Shown here: piece by piece, positions 52,092-60,801 of the stretch
Numbering within the stretch: position 1 is the first letter of the stretch
Layout of the letters: each line of letters starts with the position of its first letter
Source: Longimicrobiales bacterium
Lineage (GTDB): Bacteria; Gemmatimonadota; Gemmatimonadetes; Longimicrobiales; Gaopeijiaceae
Length of the DNA: 64,000 nt
Assembly: GCA_958296005.1 (NCBI GenBank)
Contig: CATQHQ010000001.1
Coordinates: 512,134-576,133 of the forward strand
Reading direction: 5' to 3'
Made by a program: the position numbers and the translations under genes
The notes under the pieces: model-generated
Told to the model about the DNA's origin: nothing
The model's database searches: none
What the model saw: the letters and a program-made list of their open reading frames with translations, nothing else

Positions 52092-53686
52092 GGCGGGTCG
52101 CGCAAACGCGCGTCGTCGAGAGCGACGTGTGCATCATCGGGGCGGGGATCAGCGCCGCCATGGTGGCGGAACGGCTGGCGGAGCGCACGCAGGCGTCGAT
52201 TGCGGTGGTGGAGGCCGGGAGGCGCACCGCCGGACTCGCGGAGCGCGCCCGGACCCGCGACAGGATGCTGGCCTACGGCGAGAACCCGTATCCGGGCGAC
52301 CACGTGGCCGGCCAGATCGGAACCGGTGCCATGTACAACTCGATGGCCGTAGGGGGCGCGGCGATGCACTGGGGCGGCGCCGTTCCCCGCTACTCGCCCG
52401 AGGACTTCCGCGTCCGGTCCCTCTACGGCGTCGGCTTCGACTGGCCGATCGCGTTCGACGACTTGGAGCCCTACTACCAAGAGGCGGAAGAACGCATGGG
52501 CGTGGCCGGGGAACAGGGTCCCCCCGAGTACGACCCTCGCTCCAAGCCCTACCCCATGCCGCCGTTGCCGCTCTCGTACAACCTGCGGCGGATGCGGGAG
52601 TGGACCGACGCCGCCGGAATTCCCTTCTGGACCCAGCCCTGGGCGCGCAACACCGAGCCCTACCAAGGGCGCAACGTCTGCCAGCGCTGCGACAGCTGCT
52701 ACGTGTGCCCCACCGGCGCCAAGTACACGCCCGACTTCGCATTCGACCGGCTGCTCGCCGACGGGCGCGTCGATCTAGTGCCCCAAACGCTGGTTCGGCG
52801 ACTCGTGCTTAATGCGGATTCGGATCGGATCGAGTCGGCCCAAGCGGTTCGCACCGATTCGCCTGAAGAAACCGTCGAGATCAGGGCCGGAACCTTCGTC
52901 ATCGCCTGCGGCCACGCCTGGAGCGCCCACCTGCTCCTCAACTCGGCCGGCGGACGGTTCCCCACCGGCTTGGCGAACCGCACAGGCAACGTGGGTCGCT
53001 ACATGACCGGCCACTGGTTCGCAAGCGGCTTCATCGAGCTGCCGATGCAGCTTTTCCCGGGGATATTCGTCAACAACAGCCTGCTCTCCCACCGCTTCGC
53101 CAGCCCCGGGCCTCTGGACCGCTACCTTCGCCACGACCTCCGCCTGTGGGAGTCCGACGTCGGTCGGGCGCCGAGGCTTCGGGGGGACGACAGGCGGACC
53201 CTTTGGGGCGACGAGATCGTCTCCGACTGGAGGGCGCGCACCCAAGCCGCCACGGCCCGCATCCGGGCCTACTACGACGTGATCCCGGATCGCGAAAGCC
53301 GCCTGACCCTGGACCCTTCCCGCACGAACTCCTTGGGCGACCCCATGCCCCGCTTGGGCTTCCGAGCCGCCCAGGCCACCCTCGATCTGGAACGCCACAC
53401 CCACGACGCGATCGAGTCGCGGTTCCGAGAGCTGGCGCGCTCCGGTGGCGGCAAGGTCATGCGCACCCAGAGGTCGCAGCTCTTCGAGCACCCCGGTGGC
53501 GGCTGCCGCATGGGCGACGACCCGGCCACCAGCGTCGTGGACCGCTGGAGCCGTGCCCACGACCACGAGAACCTCTTCGTAGTGGGCGCGCCGACGATCG
53601 TGTCCAGCGGATGCGCCAACGGAACGCTCACCTTCTGCGCACTGTCGCTGATGGCGGCGGAGGAGATCGGACGGGGGTTGCGATGA
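52088..53686 (+). CDS. GMC-family FAD oxidoreductase
   Basis: Flavoprotein of 532 residues, the likely catalytic partner of the upstream subunit 3. FAD-binding CIIGAGISAAMVAERLAE, the GGAAMHWGGAVPRY loop typical of GMC enzymes, a Cys cluster VCQRCDSCYVCPTG that could hold an Fe-S cluster or disulfides, and C-terminal HPGGGCRMGDDP and NLFVVGAPTIVSSGCANGTLT. It probably dehydrogenates a sugar or alcohol. No signal of its own; it may be co-exported with its Tat partner. ATG overlaps the previous stop. Confidence 0.88.
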   Translation: MRRVAQTRVVESDVCIIGAGISAAMVAERLAERTQASIAVVEAGRRTAGLAERARTRDRMLAYGENPYPGDHVAGQIGTGAMYNSMAVGGAAMHWGGAVPRYSPEDFRVRSLYGVGFDWPIAFDDLEPYYQEAEERMGVAGEQGPPEYDPRSKPYPMPPLPLSYNLRRMREWTDAAGIPFWTQPWARNTEPYQGRNVCQRCDSCYVCPTGAKYTPDFAFDRLLADGRVDLVPQTLVRRLVLNADSDRIESAQAVRTDSPEETVEIRAGTFVIACGHAWSAHLLLNSAGGRFPTGLANRTGNVGRYMTGHWFASGFIELPMQLFPGIFVNNSLLSHRFASPGPLDRYLRHDLRLWESDVGRAPRLRGDDRRTLWGDEIVSDWRARTQAATARIRAYYDVIPDRESRLTLDPSRTNSLGDPMPRLGFRAAQATLDLERHTHDAIESRFRELARSGGGKVMRTQRSQLFEHPGGGCRMGDDPATSVVDRWSRAHDHENLFVVGAPTIVSSGCANGTLTFCALSLMAAEEIGRGLR

Positions 53687-54864
53687 CCACTAGGCTTTCT
53701 CGCTGGAAGTCGGCCTGGAGGACTCCGATCTCCGTGGTTGCTTTGTCGCTTGCCGCTTGCAGCCACGAATCAGGCGCTACGTCGCAAACCTGGAGTGACT
53801 GCAAGCTGGAGGAAGCGGTTTGGAGCGTAGGTGGCGACGAGGATGGGCTGTTGTTCAACGGCATAGTCGACATCGAGTGGTTAACGGATACTACCGTTGC
53901 GGTAGCGGAAAGGACCAGCATTAGAGTTGTGGCAACGACAGGCGACGATCCGCTTGTCGCGACGTTAGGACGTGAAGGCGATGGCCCAGGAGACTTTCGG
54001 GCAATACGAACGATCACCGCAAGTGAAGATGGTCGTACGATCTGGGCTTACGATTCCCCCCTCAGGAGAATTAGCCGTCTCGGCGTGTCGGATTCCACGA
54101 CGGAGGTCGTCCATTTCGCCGGAGACGATGGACTGAGCTATCCATCGGTGGCCCACTTATTGGCCGACGGTCGAGCCATTGTAGACGGCGAGACGCCCAA
54201 CACCAGGTTTAACGTCTCGCCGGATGGCACGACCCAGGGCCGTTACGCATTGGCCCTCTATGATCAGGGGTTGCAGTTCATCGAAGTAATATCAGAGGCT
54301 GTGCCACAGTCGGCGCAGTTTCGGCCGCCTCAATCGATGACAGGCGGTCGGATGGTGGTCGTGCCTCTCGTCTTCGGGTCGCAGACCTATACTGCGACGA
54401 ACGGTGATATACTGGTTGTTGCCAACAGTGATTCGGCCGCTTACCGCAAGTATTTGCTTGACGACCTTGGTAGCGAAGCTGTTAGATGGGAAGTCCAGGC
54501 GGGACCGGTATCTGACGCAGAGCGCGAGCGTAGAATCGACGTACTGTTGCGGTTGGGCGGCACCGAGGGGCGAGACGAGGTGCGCGATCTGATGAGGCAG
54601 GCTCCGCGCGGACAAACTGCGCCGCGCATTGGCGGTATTGTAGTACTGGCGACCGGAGAGGTTTGGGTGGCGGACTACAAGTATCTGTTGGAGTTGCCGA
54701 CGGAATGGAGGGTTTTTCGTAATGATGTACACGTTGGCAATGTTACTACGCCAGCCAGATTCCGCATACATTCTGTACGCGGCTCCATGGTCGTAGGAGT
54801 CCAGCGAGATGATTTTGACGTAGAGCATGTCGAGACATACTTGATGTCATGCACATGGCGGTAG
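53683..54864 (+). CDS. 6-bladed beta-propeller lipoprotein
   Basis: Protein of 393 residues with a signal and lipobox (VALSLAAC, Cys26). The sequence LGREGDGPGDFRAIRTITAS is the hallmark of the propeller family expanded in Gemmatimonadota and Bacteroidota; repeated strand pairs follow. GC content and codon usage are lower than in the GMC gene it overlaps by 4 bases, which suggests separate acquisition. Function unknown. Its 3' end overlaps the DUF1326 gene by 16 bases. Confidence 0.82.
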   Translation: MTTRLSRWKSAWRTPISVVALSLAACSHESGATSQTWSDCKLEEAVWSVGGDEDGLLFNGIVDIEWLTDTTVAVAERTSIRVVATTGDDPLVATLGREGDGPGDFRAIRTITASEDGRTIWAYDSPLRRISRLGVSDSTTEVVHFAGDDGLSYPSVAHLLADGRAIVDGETPNTRFNVSPDGTTQGRYALALYDQGLQFIEVISEAVPQSAQFRPPQSMTGGRMVVVPLVFGSQTYTATNGDILVVANSDSAAYRKYLLDDLGSEAVRWEVQAGPVSDAERERRIDVLLRLGGTEGRDEVRDLMRQAPRGQTAPRIGGIVVLATGEVWVADYKYLLELPTEWRVFRNDVHVGNVTTPARFRIHSVRGSMVVGVQRDDFDVEHVETYLMSCTWR

Positions 54865-55487
54865 GCGCGCGGCCAGAGGCGAGCGACTGGTGGGCGGAGG
54901 GGCTCGCCTTCGAGAACTGCAACTGCACGGCCGTCTGTCCCGGGCATATCCACTTCAGGCAGAAGTGCACTCACGACGTGTGCCACGGCTTCTGGGCGAT
55001 GCGCTTCCAGAGCGGCGAGTGCGATGGGATCGATCTGTCGGGCGTCGACGTGGTCATGGCCTTCGAGAGCCCGCCCGTCATGATCCAGGGCGGCTGGAAG
55101 GGGCGGATCATCGTGTCGGACCGAGCATCGGAGGAGCAAGCGCGGGCCGTGTGCGAAATCCTGACGGGAAGACGCGGCGGGCCTTGGGAGGTGCTGGCTC
55201 GGTTCGTGTCCGACTGGTTGGCGACCCGGACCGCGCCGATCCGGATCGAGGACGAGGCCACGCGGAAGACGATCACCGTGGCGGGCGTCCTGAAGGGGAC
55301 CGTGAACGCGATTCGAGGCCGGGACCGGGGCCGCCCGGTGACGTTCCGCAACATCTACAACCAGATCCACGACTCGGAGCAGGTCGTCGCAACGGGATCG
55401 ACGGAGTACGACGACGGGGAGATCGTGATTCGAACGGAGGATACCCACGGGCTTTGGTCGCACTTCCGCTGGGCGCATAGGGACTGA
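54849..55487 (+). CDS. DUF1326 domain protein
   Basis: Protein of 212 residues. DUF1326 is marked by the Cys-rich N-terminus AFENCNCTAVCPGHIHFRQKC then CHGFWAMRF, followed by beta-rich sequence with GTVNAIRGRDRGRPVTF and YDDGEIVIRTEDTHGLWSHFRW. Metal or redox binding by the clustered Cys is likely but unproven. It is paired with a DUF2182 membrane protein, a common arrangement. ATG at 54849; ATG at 54855 is also possible. Confidence 0.85.
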   Translation: MHMAVGARPEASDWWAEGLAFENCNCTAVCPGHIHFRQKCTHDVCHGFWAMRFQSGECDGIDLSGVDVVMAFESPPVMIQGGWKGRIIVSDRASEEQARAVCEILTGRRGGPWEVLARFVSDWLATRTAPIRIEDEATRKTITVAGVLKGTVNAIRGRDRGRPVTFRNIYNQIHDSEQVVATGSTEYDDGEIVIRTEDTHGLWSHFRWAHRD

Positions 55488-55540
55488 CTCCGCTGGTCGG
55501 GGCGGGAGGCGACCCGGGGGAGTACTTCGCCGTCCTCGCC

Positions 55541-56128
55541 ATGTGGCTGACGATGACGGCCGTCATGATGGCACCCGTCGCCTACCCGTGGGTGCGGGCG
55601 TTGCACCGGCTTGCGGGGGCTTCGTCCCAGCCGGCGTCGCCCTCGCAACCGTCGCCGGCCCTGGTGGCCCCGTTCGTCGCCGGATACGCCCTCGCCTGGG
55701 CAGGGTTCAGCGCTGTCGCCGCGGCGGTTCATGCGGGCCTGGGGGCGTCGGGGCTTCCGGTCCCCCTGGGGGTTCGAGCGCCCGCCGCGTCGGCTGTGGT
55801 CCTGATCGTCGCAGGAGCCTACCAGTTCACGGGGCTGAAGGAATCGTGCGTGGTCCACTGTCGGTCGCCGGCGGGCTACCTTCTGGTCCACTGGAGGGAG
55901 GGCCGGGCCGGGTGGGCGCGACTGGGCTTCCGCCACGGCCTTTACTGCGTCGGGTGCTGCTGGGCTCTCATGCTGCTGGCGTTGGTCGTGGGGATGGCCA
56001 GCGTGCTGTGGATGGGCGCGATGGCCGCGTTCATGGTAGCGGAGACGGCGCTTCCCTTCGGCCACCGGCTGGCCAAGCCCGCGGGCGTCGTCCTGGTGGT
56101 CGCCGGAGTGGCGATCCTTGGGCGCTGA
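55541..56128 (+). CDS. DUF2182 membrane protein
   Basis: Polytopic membrane protein of 195 residues (or 214 from CTG at 55484, which overlaps the DUF1326 stop as CTGA and completes the first membrane helix). Contains MTAVMMAPVAYPWVRAL, AGAYQFTGLKESCVVHCRSP and HGLYCVGCCWALMLL, the conserved Cys motifs of DUF2182. Together with DUF1326 it is probably a metal- or redox-linked membrane module; no function is established. Converges on the permease-peptidase gene. Confidence 0.82.
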   Translation: MWLTMTAVMMAPVAYPWVRALHRLAGASSQPASPSQPSPALVAPFVAGYALAWAGFSAVAAAVHAGLGASGLPVPLGVRAPAASAVVLIVAGAYQFTGLKESCVVHCRSPAGYLLVHWREGRAGWARLGFRHGLYCVGCCWALMLLALVVGMASVLWMGAMAAFMVAETALPFGHRLAKPAGVVLVVAGVAILGR

Positions 56129-56152
56129 CCGACCGGTTCGACGCCCCTCGTC

Positions 56153-59100
56153 TCACCCCTCGAACTCGAAGACCGCGGCGTTGCGGTTGAGTTGCAGCAC
56201 CAGCACGTCGGGGTCGATCACCACCTGCTCGGGCTCGAACGGAACCGAGATCTCGAACGGAACCGACTCGTCGCCTCCCAGCTCCACCCAGACGCGCGCG
56301 TCCCGGTACTCCGGCGACTGGGCACTCCCGCCGTCGCCCTCGTCGTCGTCCGACCACCGCTCCCCCGCCACGGCAGCGATCTCCACCGCCATCCGCCCGG
56401 TGCCGACGTTCTCCACGGTGCCCCGTACGATCCACTCGTCGCCGACTTGCTCGCGAGTCACCCCGGAGAGCTTGTACTCGGGTACCACCACGTCGAAGAA
56501 CCACTGGTCGGCGAAGGCGTCGAACGCCGCAGTATCCGGCGCGAACCCTCGGAGCACGGCCAGCATGTCCTGGATGACGGGGAAGTCGGGGTCCGGGTTG
56601 TACTTGGCGATGAACACCCGCAACCCGGCCAGCAACGGCTCCCGCCCCATCTCCTGTTGGAGCATCCACATCACCCAGCCGCCCTTGTCGTAGGTGACGG
56701 TCCCATCCCCGGAGCGGTTGCCGTCGGTGCGCACCAACGGACGCTCCGAGTCCACGAACCGGCCGTCGCCGTACCGCTCTTCGATCCGCTTGGCGAACTC
56801 GATCCGATAGCGCTCGCCGTGCACCTGTTCGTGCAGAAGCATCGTCGCGTAGTGCGACATGCCCTCCGACAAGATGTTGCCGCCGGGTCCCCGGCCGGGC
56901 GTCAGCAGGTTGCCCCACCACTGATGAGCCGCCTCGTGGGCCACAACCAGGAACGCGACGTGGGAACGAGGGTCGCTCTTGGCCAGGAAGCCGATGCCCT
57001 CGCTGAAGGTGATGTTGGTGGGAAAGCCTTGCGCGTACGTGGCGAAGCCCGGGAACTCGGAGAGCTTCAGCAGCTCCCAGGGGAAGGGGTAGAACCACTC
57101 GGAGTAGTACTTGCGCGCCGCGTCCAAGGCGGCGGACATCTCTTCGATGTTGTAGTCGTGTTCAGGGTGGTAGTAGATCGCCGTGCCCTCGCCTTCCCGC
57201 ACTGCGTACTTGCCGGCCACCACGTTGACGAGCCCGACGGGGTGGTCGCTCTCCCAGACGACGGTCCGCCGGCCGTCCGCCACCTCCTCGCCCGTCAGCC
57301 GTCCCACGCTGTTGGCGGTGTACTCCTCCGGCGCGGTGATGCGCACGCGGGTCGTGAACGGCTTGCCGCCCCAGCCGAAGAGCGGCTCCGTCTCGCCTTC
57401 GAAGAAGTCGTCGGCGTACTCCTTCGAGTCCGGCGTCTCGGGCCTGCCCCAGCTCTCGCCGTAGCCCGGCACCGGCGCAAAGGTGGGAGTGAACGTGCCC
57501 AGCACGATCCCCGACGAGAGGATGAACTGCCCAGCTCCGCCGGCGGTCTTGCTCGTGCCCTTGAGGTACTCCAGCTCGTAGCTGAAGCCGATCGTCAGGG
57601 AATCGCCGGGATTGAGAGGCGACGCCGGTTCGAAGACGAACAAGCCGGCCCGGTCTTCGGGCTCGTGTTCGCTCCCGTTCAGCGTCCATTCGATCGGGTC
57701 CCACTGGCCCGCCGTGACGGGGATCCGGTCGTAGGCGTAGTCCCGGTGGTTGAAGAACGTGTAGGCGCCCGACACCTCGACGGAACGCAGGCGCGGCTCG
57801 AACTCCAGGTCCATCTCCACGTGGAACACCGAGGGCATCTCGAAGCCTGTCCACGTCGCCGCGTTCCGTCTCCAGTAGTCCTCGGCGGCGTCCTCGGCGC
57901 GCTGTCCCTCGTAGCCCGCCCGGCCCCCGAAGTGAAGCGTCGATCCCAGGACGACCGGCAACAACAAGAACGGTGCCAAGCGCAGGAAGCCCATGAACAA
58001 CGGCTTCGGGCGCAGTCGGTGCAGGAACTGGGCGGCGTCGAAGTCCCGCCGGCCGAAGCAGGCGACCGAAACGGCCACCAACGGCGGCACCAGGCTCAAG
58101 TAGAAGAGACGGTTGGTCATCAACGTTCGCCCGTGCAGCGAGAACGCGCCCATGTCGCTCCACTGGAGCGCGTTCCAGGCGATCCAGTTGGCTGTCCACG
58201 GCAGGTCTTCCACGAAGGACGCCCGGTACACCGTGTACACGATCACCCCCAGCCCGGCCCCGTACGCCGCGTACCGACTGCGGAAGACGCAAGAGAGAGC
58301 AGTGGCGAACGCCGTCCAGAAGACGAAGGTGGGGATGAGCACTGCGCCCCACGCCGCAACGAAGGGCACGATGCTGAAGCCGACCGGACTGTCCTCGAAC
58401 AGCTGCTGATAACCCATCAATCCGGCGGTGGCGAGCACGGCGGCCGTCAAGATCAGCGCCGCGACGAGGCTGTTTCCCAGCGTCTTGCCGAAGAGCATGG
58501 CGCCGGTGCCGATCGGCGTCGAGTTGAAGATCTCCGCCAAGCGCCTGCCGCGTTCCTTGTGCAGGGACTCGACCGTGTAGAAGAGAAGCAGGACGCACAC
58601 CAGCAGGGCGAGGGTGTTGATCTGCCGCGTCGCCGCGGCCCCTGGCGTAAGAAGTATCTGCGAGTCGAAGGGACCAACGGAAATGGTGAGGTTGAAGACG
58701 GACTGGTAGATGATCAGGGGCACGAAGAGGTACATCCCCGGGCGGACAAGCAGGTCCCGCACTTCCGAGTTGCCGACGGTGCGGACGGCCCGCCAAAACC
58801 CGGGGAGCCTCACGGTCATGCCGAGGTTCGCCAGTCCCTGGCCTGTCGACACGGCGGCGGCGGGGTGCGGCAGACCGGTCTCCGTCGAAGGCCCGCTGGT
58901 CCGGGTCCGTCGGCGGAACAGCCGGAAGGCGAAAGCGGATGCGCCCGTCCGCAGCCTCCGGGCGACGCTGCGCTGGGCGGCGGCTACGGCAGCGAGCCCG
59001 GCAACCGCGAACACCACGCGGCTGATCAGGAACCCGGCGTCGGGCCGCAGCGAAGCGGTGTTGTAGAACTCGACGCCGCGATCGACCTTGAGGAACGTCT

Positions 59101-59800
59101 CGTTGAGCCATCGGAAGCCGGACGGATCGGCCAGCATCAGCGCCCGGTTGACCGACGGGTCGAGCCAGCTTGGGGACCACAGCGTGAGCAGCGTCATGGT
59201 GAGCAGAAGCACCACGACGGGAAACGCGAACACCACGATCGGACGCCGGGTCCACGCTCCCAAGAAGAACGGCACCCCGGCGAAGAACAGGATCTGCGGC
59301 ACGCCGAAGAGCAGCGTGGGGAAGAGGTAGTTCCCCAGCATGAACGGCCCGATGTGGTCGGCGTCGCCGCCCGGTGCGACGATGTGGTTGAACCCGGCCG
59401 AAACGCACAGGAAGAGGAACCAGCCGGCCAAGAAGACGCCCAAGGCCCCGACGAACTTGCCCCACACGTACTCCCCCGGCGTCAACGGCGTCGAGTTGAG
59501 CACCTCCTCCACCCGAAGCTCGGCTTCGCGGGGAAGGATCATCCCCGCCACGATCGCCAGGAACCACGCGCCGATGCCAAGGATGGCGACGGTCTGGATC
59601 ATGCTCTGGTTGAAGATGGAAGTGACGTGGGGGCGGGTTCCTCCAGCGATCGACTCGCCCGTCGAGATCGTCACGGAGCCCTCCGAAAACCCCCAAGCCA
59701 TCAGCATCAGGATGCCGAAGAGGATCCAGTAGGCAGGCTTGCGCAGACCGGCCAGGAATTCCTGCAGGGCGACCTGCCGCCACCGCGCCAAGGGCGTCAT
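56153..59800 (-). CDS. ABC-2 permease fused to M1 family aminopeptidase
   Basis: Large membrane protein of 1215 residues: two ABC-2-type permease modules (helices at ~20-290 and ~400-690, each with a PREAELRVEEVLNSTP or ERGRRLAEIFNSTP cytoplasmic motif), then an M1 peptidase domain (~720-1215) with the zinc motif HEAAHQWWGN and the distal Glu in SEGMSHYATMLL. This permease-peptidase fusion occurs in several phyla; substrate unknown. ATG start overlaps the stop of its dedicated ATPase gene, so the two form one transporter. Confidence 0.88.
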   Translation of the reverse strand: MTPLARWRQVALQEFLAGLRKPAYWILFGILMLMAWGFSEGSVTISTGESIAGGTRPHVTSIFNQSMIQTVAILGIGAWFLAIVAGMILPREAELRVEEVLNSTPLTPGEYVWGKFVGALGVFLAGWFLFLCVSAGFNHIVAPGGDADHIGPFMLGNYLFPTLLFGVPQILFFAGVPFFLGAWTRRPIVVFAFPVVVLLLTMTLLTLWSPSWLDPSVNRALMLADPSGFRWLNETFLKVDRGVEFYNTASLRPDAGFLISRVVFAVAGLAAVAAAQRSVARRLRTGASAFAFRLFRRRTRTSGPSTETGLPHPAAAVSTGQGLANLGMTVRLPGFWRAVRTVGNSEVRDLLVRPGMYLFVPLIIYQSVFNLTISVGPFDSQILLTPGAAATRQINTLALLVCVLLLFYTVESLHKERGRRLAEIFNSTPIGTGAMLFGKTLGNSLVAALILTAAVLATAGLMGYQQLFEDSPVGFSIVPFVAAWGAVLIPTFVFWTAFATALSCVFRSRYAAYGAGLGVIVYTVYRASFVEDLPWTANWIAWNALQWSDMGAFSLHGRTLMTNRLFYLSLVPPLVAVSVACFGRRDFDAAQFLHRLRPKPLFMGFLRLAPFLLLPVVLGSTLHFGGRAGYEGQRAEDAAEDYWRRNAATWTGFEMPSVFHVEMDLEFEPRLRSVEVSGAYTFFNHRDYAYDRIPVTAGQWDPIEWTLNGSEHEPEDRAGLFVFEPASPLNPGDSLTIGFSYELEYLKGTSKTAGGAGQFILSSGIVLGTFTPTFAPVPGYGESWGRPETPDSKEYADDFFEGETEPLFGWGGKPFTTRVRITAPEEYTANSVGRLTGEEVADGRRTVVWESDHPVGLVNVVAGKYAVREGEGTAIYYHPEHDYNIEEMSAALDAARKYYSEWFYPFPWELLKLSEFPGFATYAQGFPTNITFSEGIGFLAKSDPRSHVAFLVVAHEAAHQWWGNLLTPGRGPGGNILSEGMSHYATMLLHEQVHGERYRIEFAKRIEERYGDGRFVDSERPLVRTDGNRSGDGTVTYDKGGWVMWMLQQEMGREPLLAGLRVFIAKYNPDPDFPVIQDMLAVLRGFAPDTAAFDAFADQWFFDVVVPEYKLSGVTREQVGDEWIVRGTVENVGTGRMAVEIAAVAGERWSDDDEGDGGSAQSPEYRDARVWVELGGDESVPFEISVPFEPEQVVIDPDVLVLQLNRNAAVFEFEG

Positions 59801-60687
59801 TCGGCGTCGGCGGCGGAGGTCCCGTCCCGAGCCAGCAGAAGGTAGGCGTCCTCCAGCGTCGGCTCGACGGGCGCGAAGCGTTCCGGGGGCGGTCCCTCGG
59901 GCACGTGCACGCGCACCCGGTTGTGGCCTTCCACCAGCACGGCCTGGGTCACCTGGAAGCGCCGGGTCGTCTCGGCCAGGCCGTCGGCGTCCACCGCGCC
60001 CTCGAAGATCGTGCCGGCGAGCCGGCTGCGGGCCTCCTTCGGCGTCGTGTCGGCCACGAAGCGCCCGTCGTGCATGATCGCGACGCGGGGGCACAGCACC
60101 GAGATGTCCTCCACGATGTGGGTGGACAGCAGCACCGTTCGGTCTTCCGCCAGCTCCGCCAGCAGGCGGTAGAAGCGGATGCGCTCCTCAGGGTCCAGCC
60201 CCGCCGTCGGCTCGTCGACGATGACGATTCGGGGGTCGCCGGCCAGCGCCTGGGCGATTCCCAGCCGTTGCCTCATGCCGCCGGAGTAGCCCTTGACCTT
60301 GCGCTTCGCCGCGTAGGCCAGATTGACCCGTTCCAGCAGCTCCGCAGCGAGCTTGTCGACGCCCTGCGGCGCCTCCACGCCCTTCAGCCGAAGGAGGAAT
60401 CGCAGCATCGCTTGACCGCTCAGGTGGGGATAGAAGCCGAAGTCCTGGGGGAGGTACCCCAGCTTGCGGCGGATGCGGCGGGGGTCCTCCACCACGTCCT
60501 CGCCGTCGAAGCGTACCGTGCCCGACGTGGGCTCCAGCAACCCCGCGACGATGCGCATCAAGGTGGTCTTGCCGGCCCCGTTGGGACCGAGTAGCCCGAA
60601 CATCCCCTTGGACACGGAGATCGACACGCCCTGAAGCGCAGCCACGGGGCCAGGGTACACCTTCACGAGGTTGTTGACTTCAAGCAT
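59797..60687 (-). CDS. ABC transporter ATP-binding protein
   Basis: ATPase of 296 residues energising the downstream permease-peptidase. Walker A GLLGPNGAGKTT, Q-loop GYLPQDFGFYPHL, signature YSGGMRQRLGIAQAL, Walker B IVIVDEPTAGLD, H-loop STHIVEDI, plus a ~80-residue C-terminal extension (VTQAVLVEGHNRVRVHVPEG). ATG at 60687 chosen because this is where homologous ATPases start (MLEVNNLVKVYPG). Confidence 0.92.
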   Translation of the reverse strand: MLEVNNLVKVYPGPVAALQGVSISVSKGMFGLLGPNGAGKTTLMRIVAGLLEPTSGTVRFDGEDVVEDPRRIRRKLGYLPQDFGFYPHLSGQAMLRFLLRLKGVEAPQGVDKLAAELLERVNLAYAAKRKVKGYSGGMRQRLGIAQALAGDPRIVIVDEPTAGLDPEERIRFYRLLAELAEDRTVLLSTHIVEDISVLCPRVAIMHDGRFVADTTPKEARSRLAGTIFEGAVDADGLAETTRRFQVTQAVLVEGHNRVRVHVPEGPPPERFAPVEPTLEDAYLLLARDGTSAADAE

Positions 60688-60801
60688 GGGGTTCGCGGGG
60701 CTGGAGTTGAAGGCGCGGGACGGGCGGGACGTCGGGGACAAAACGTGCAATCCGGCAACCTACCGCGGCCACCCCCGTCGCAACAACGCAGAAGGCGACC
60801 G

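Noticed and set aside
56192..59845. 1217-codon plus-strand ORF
   Set aside because: Antisense to the permease-peptidase gene; no recognisable domain.
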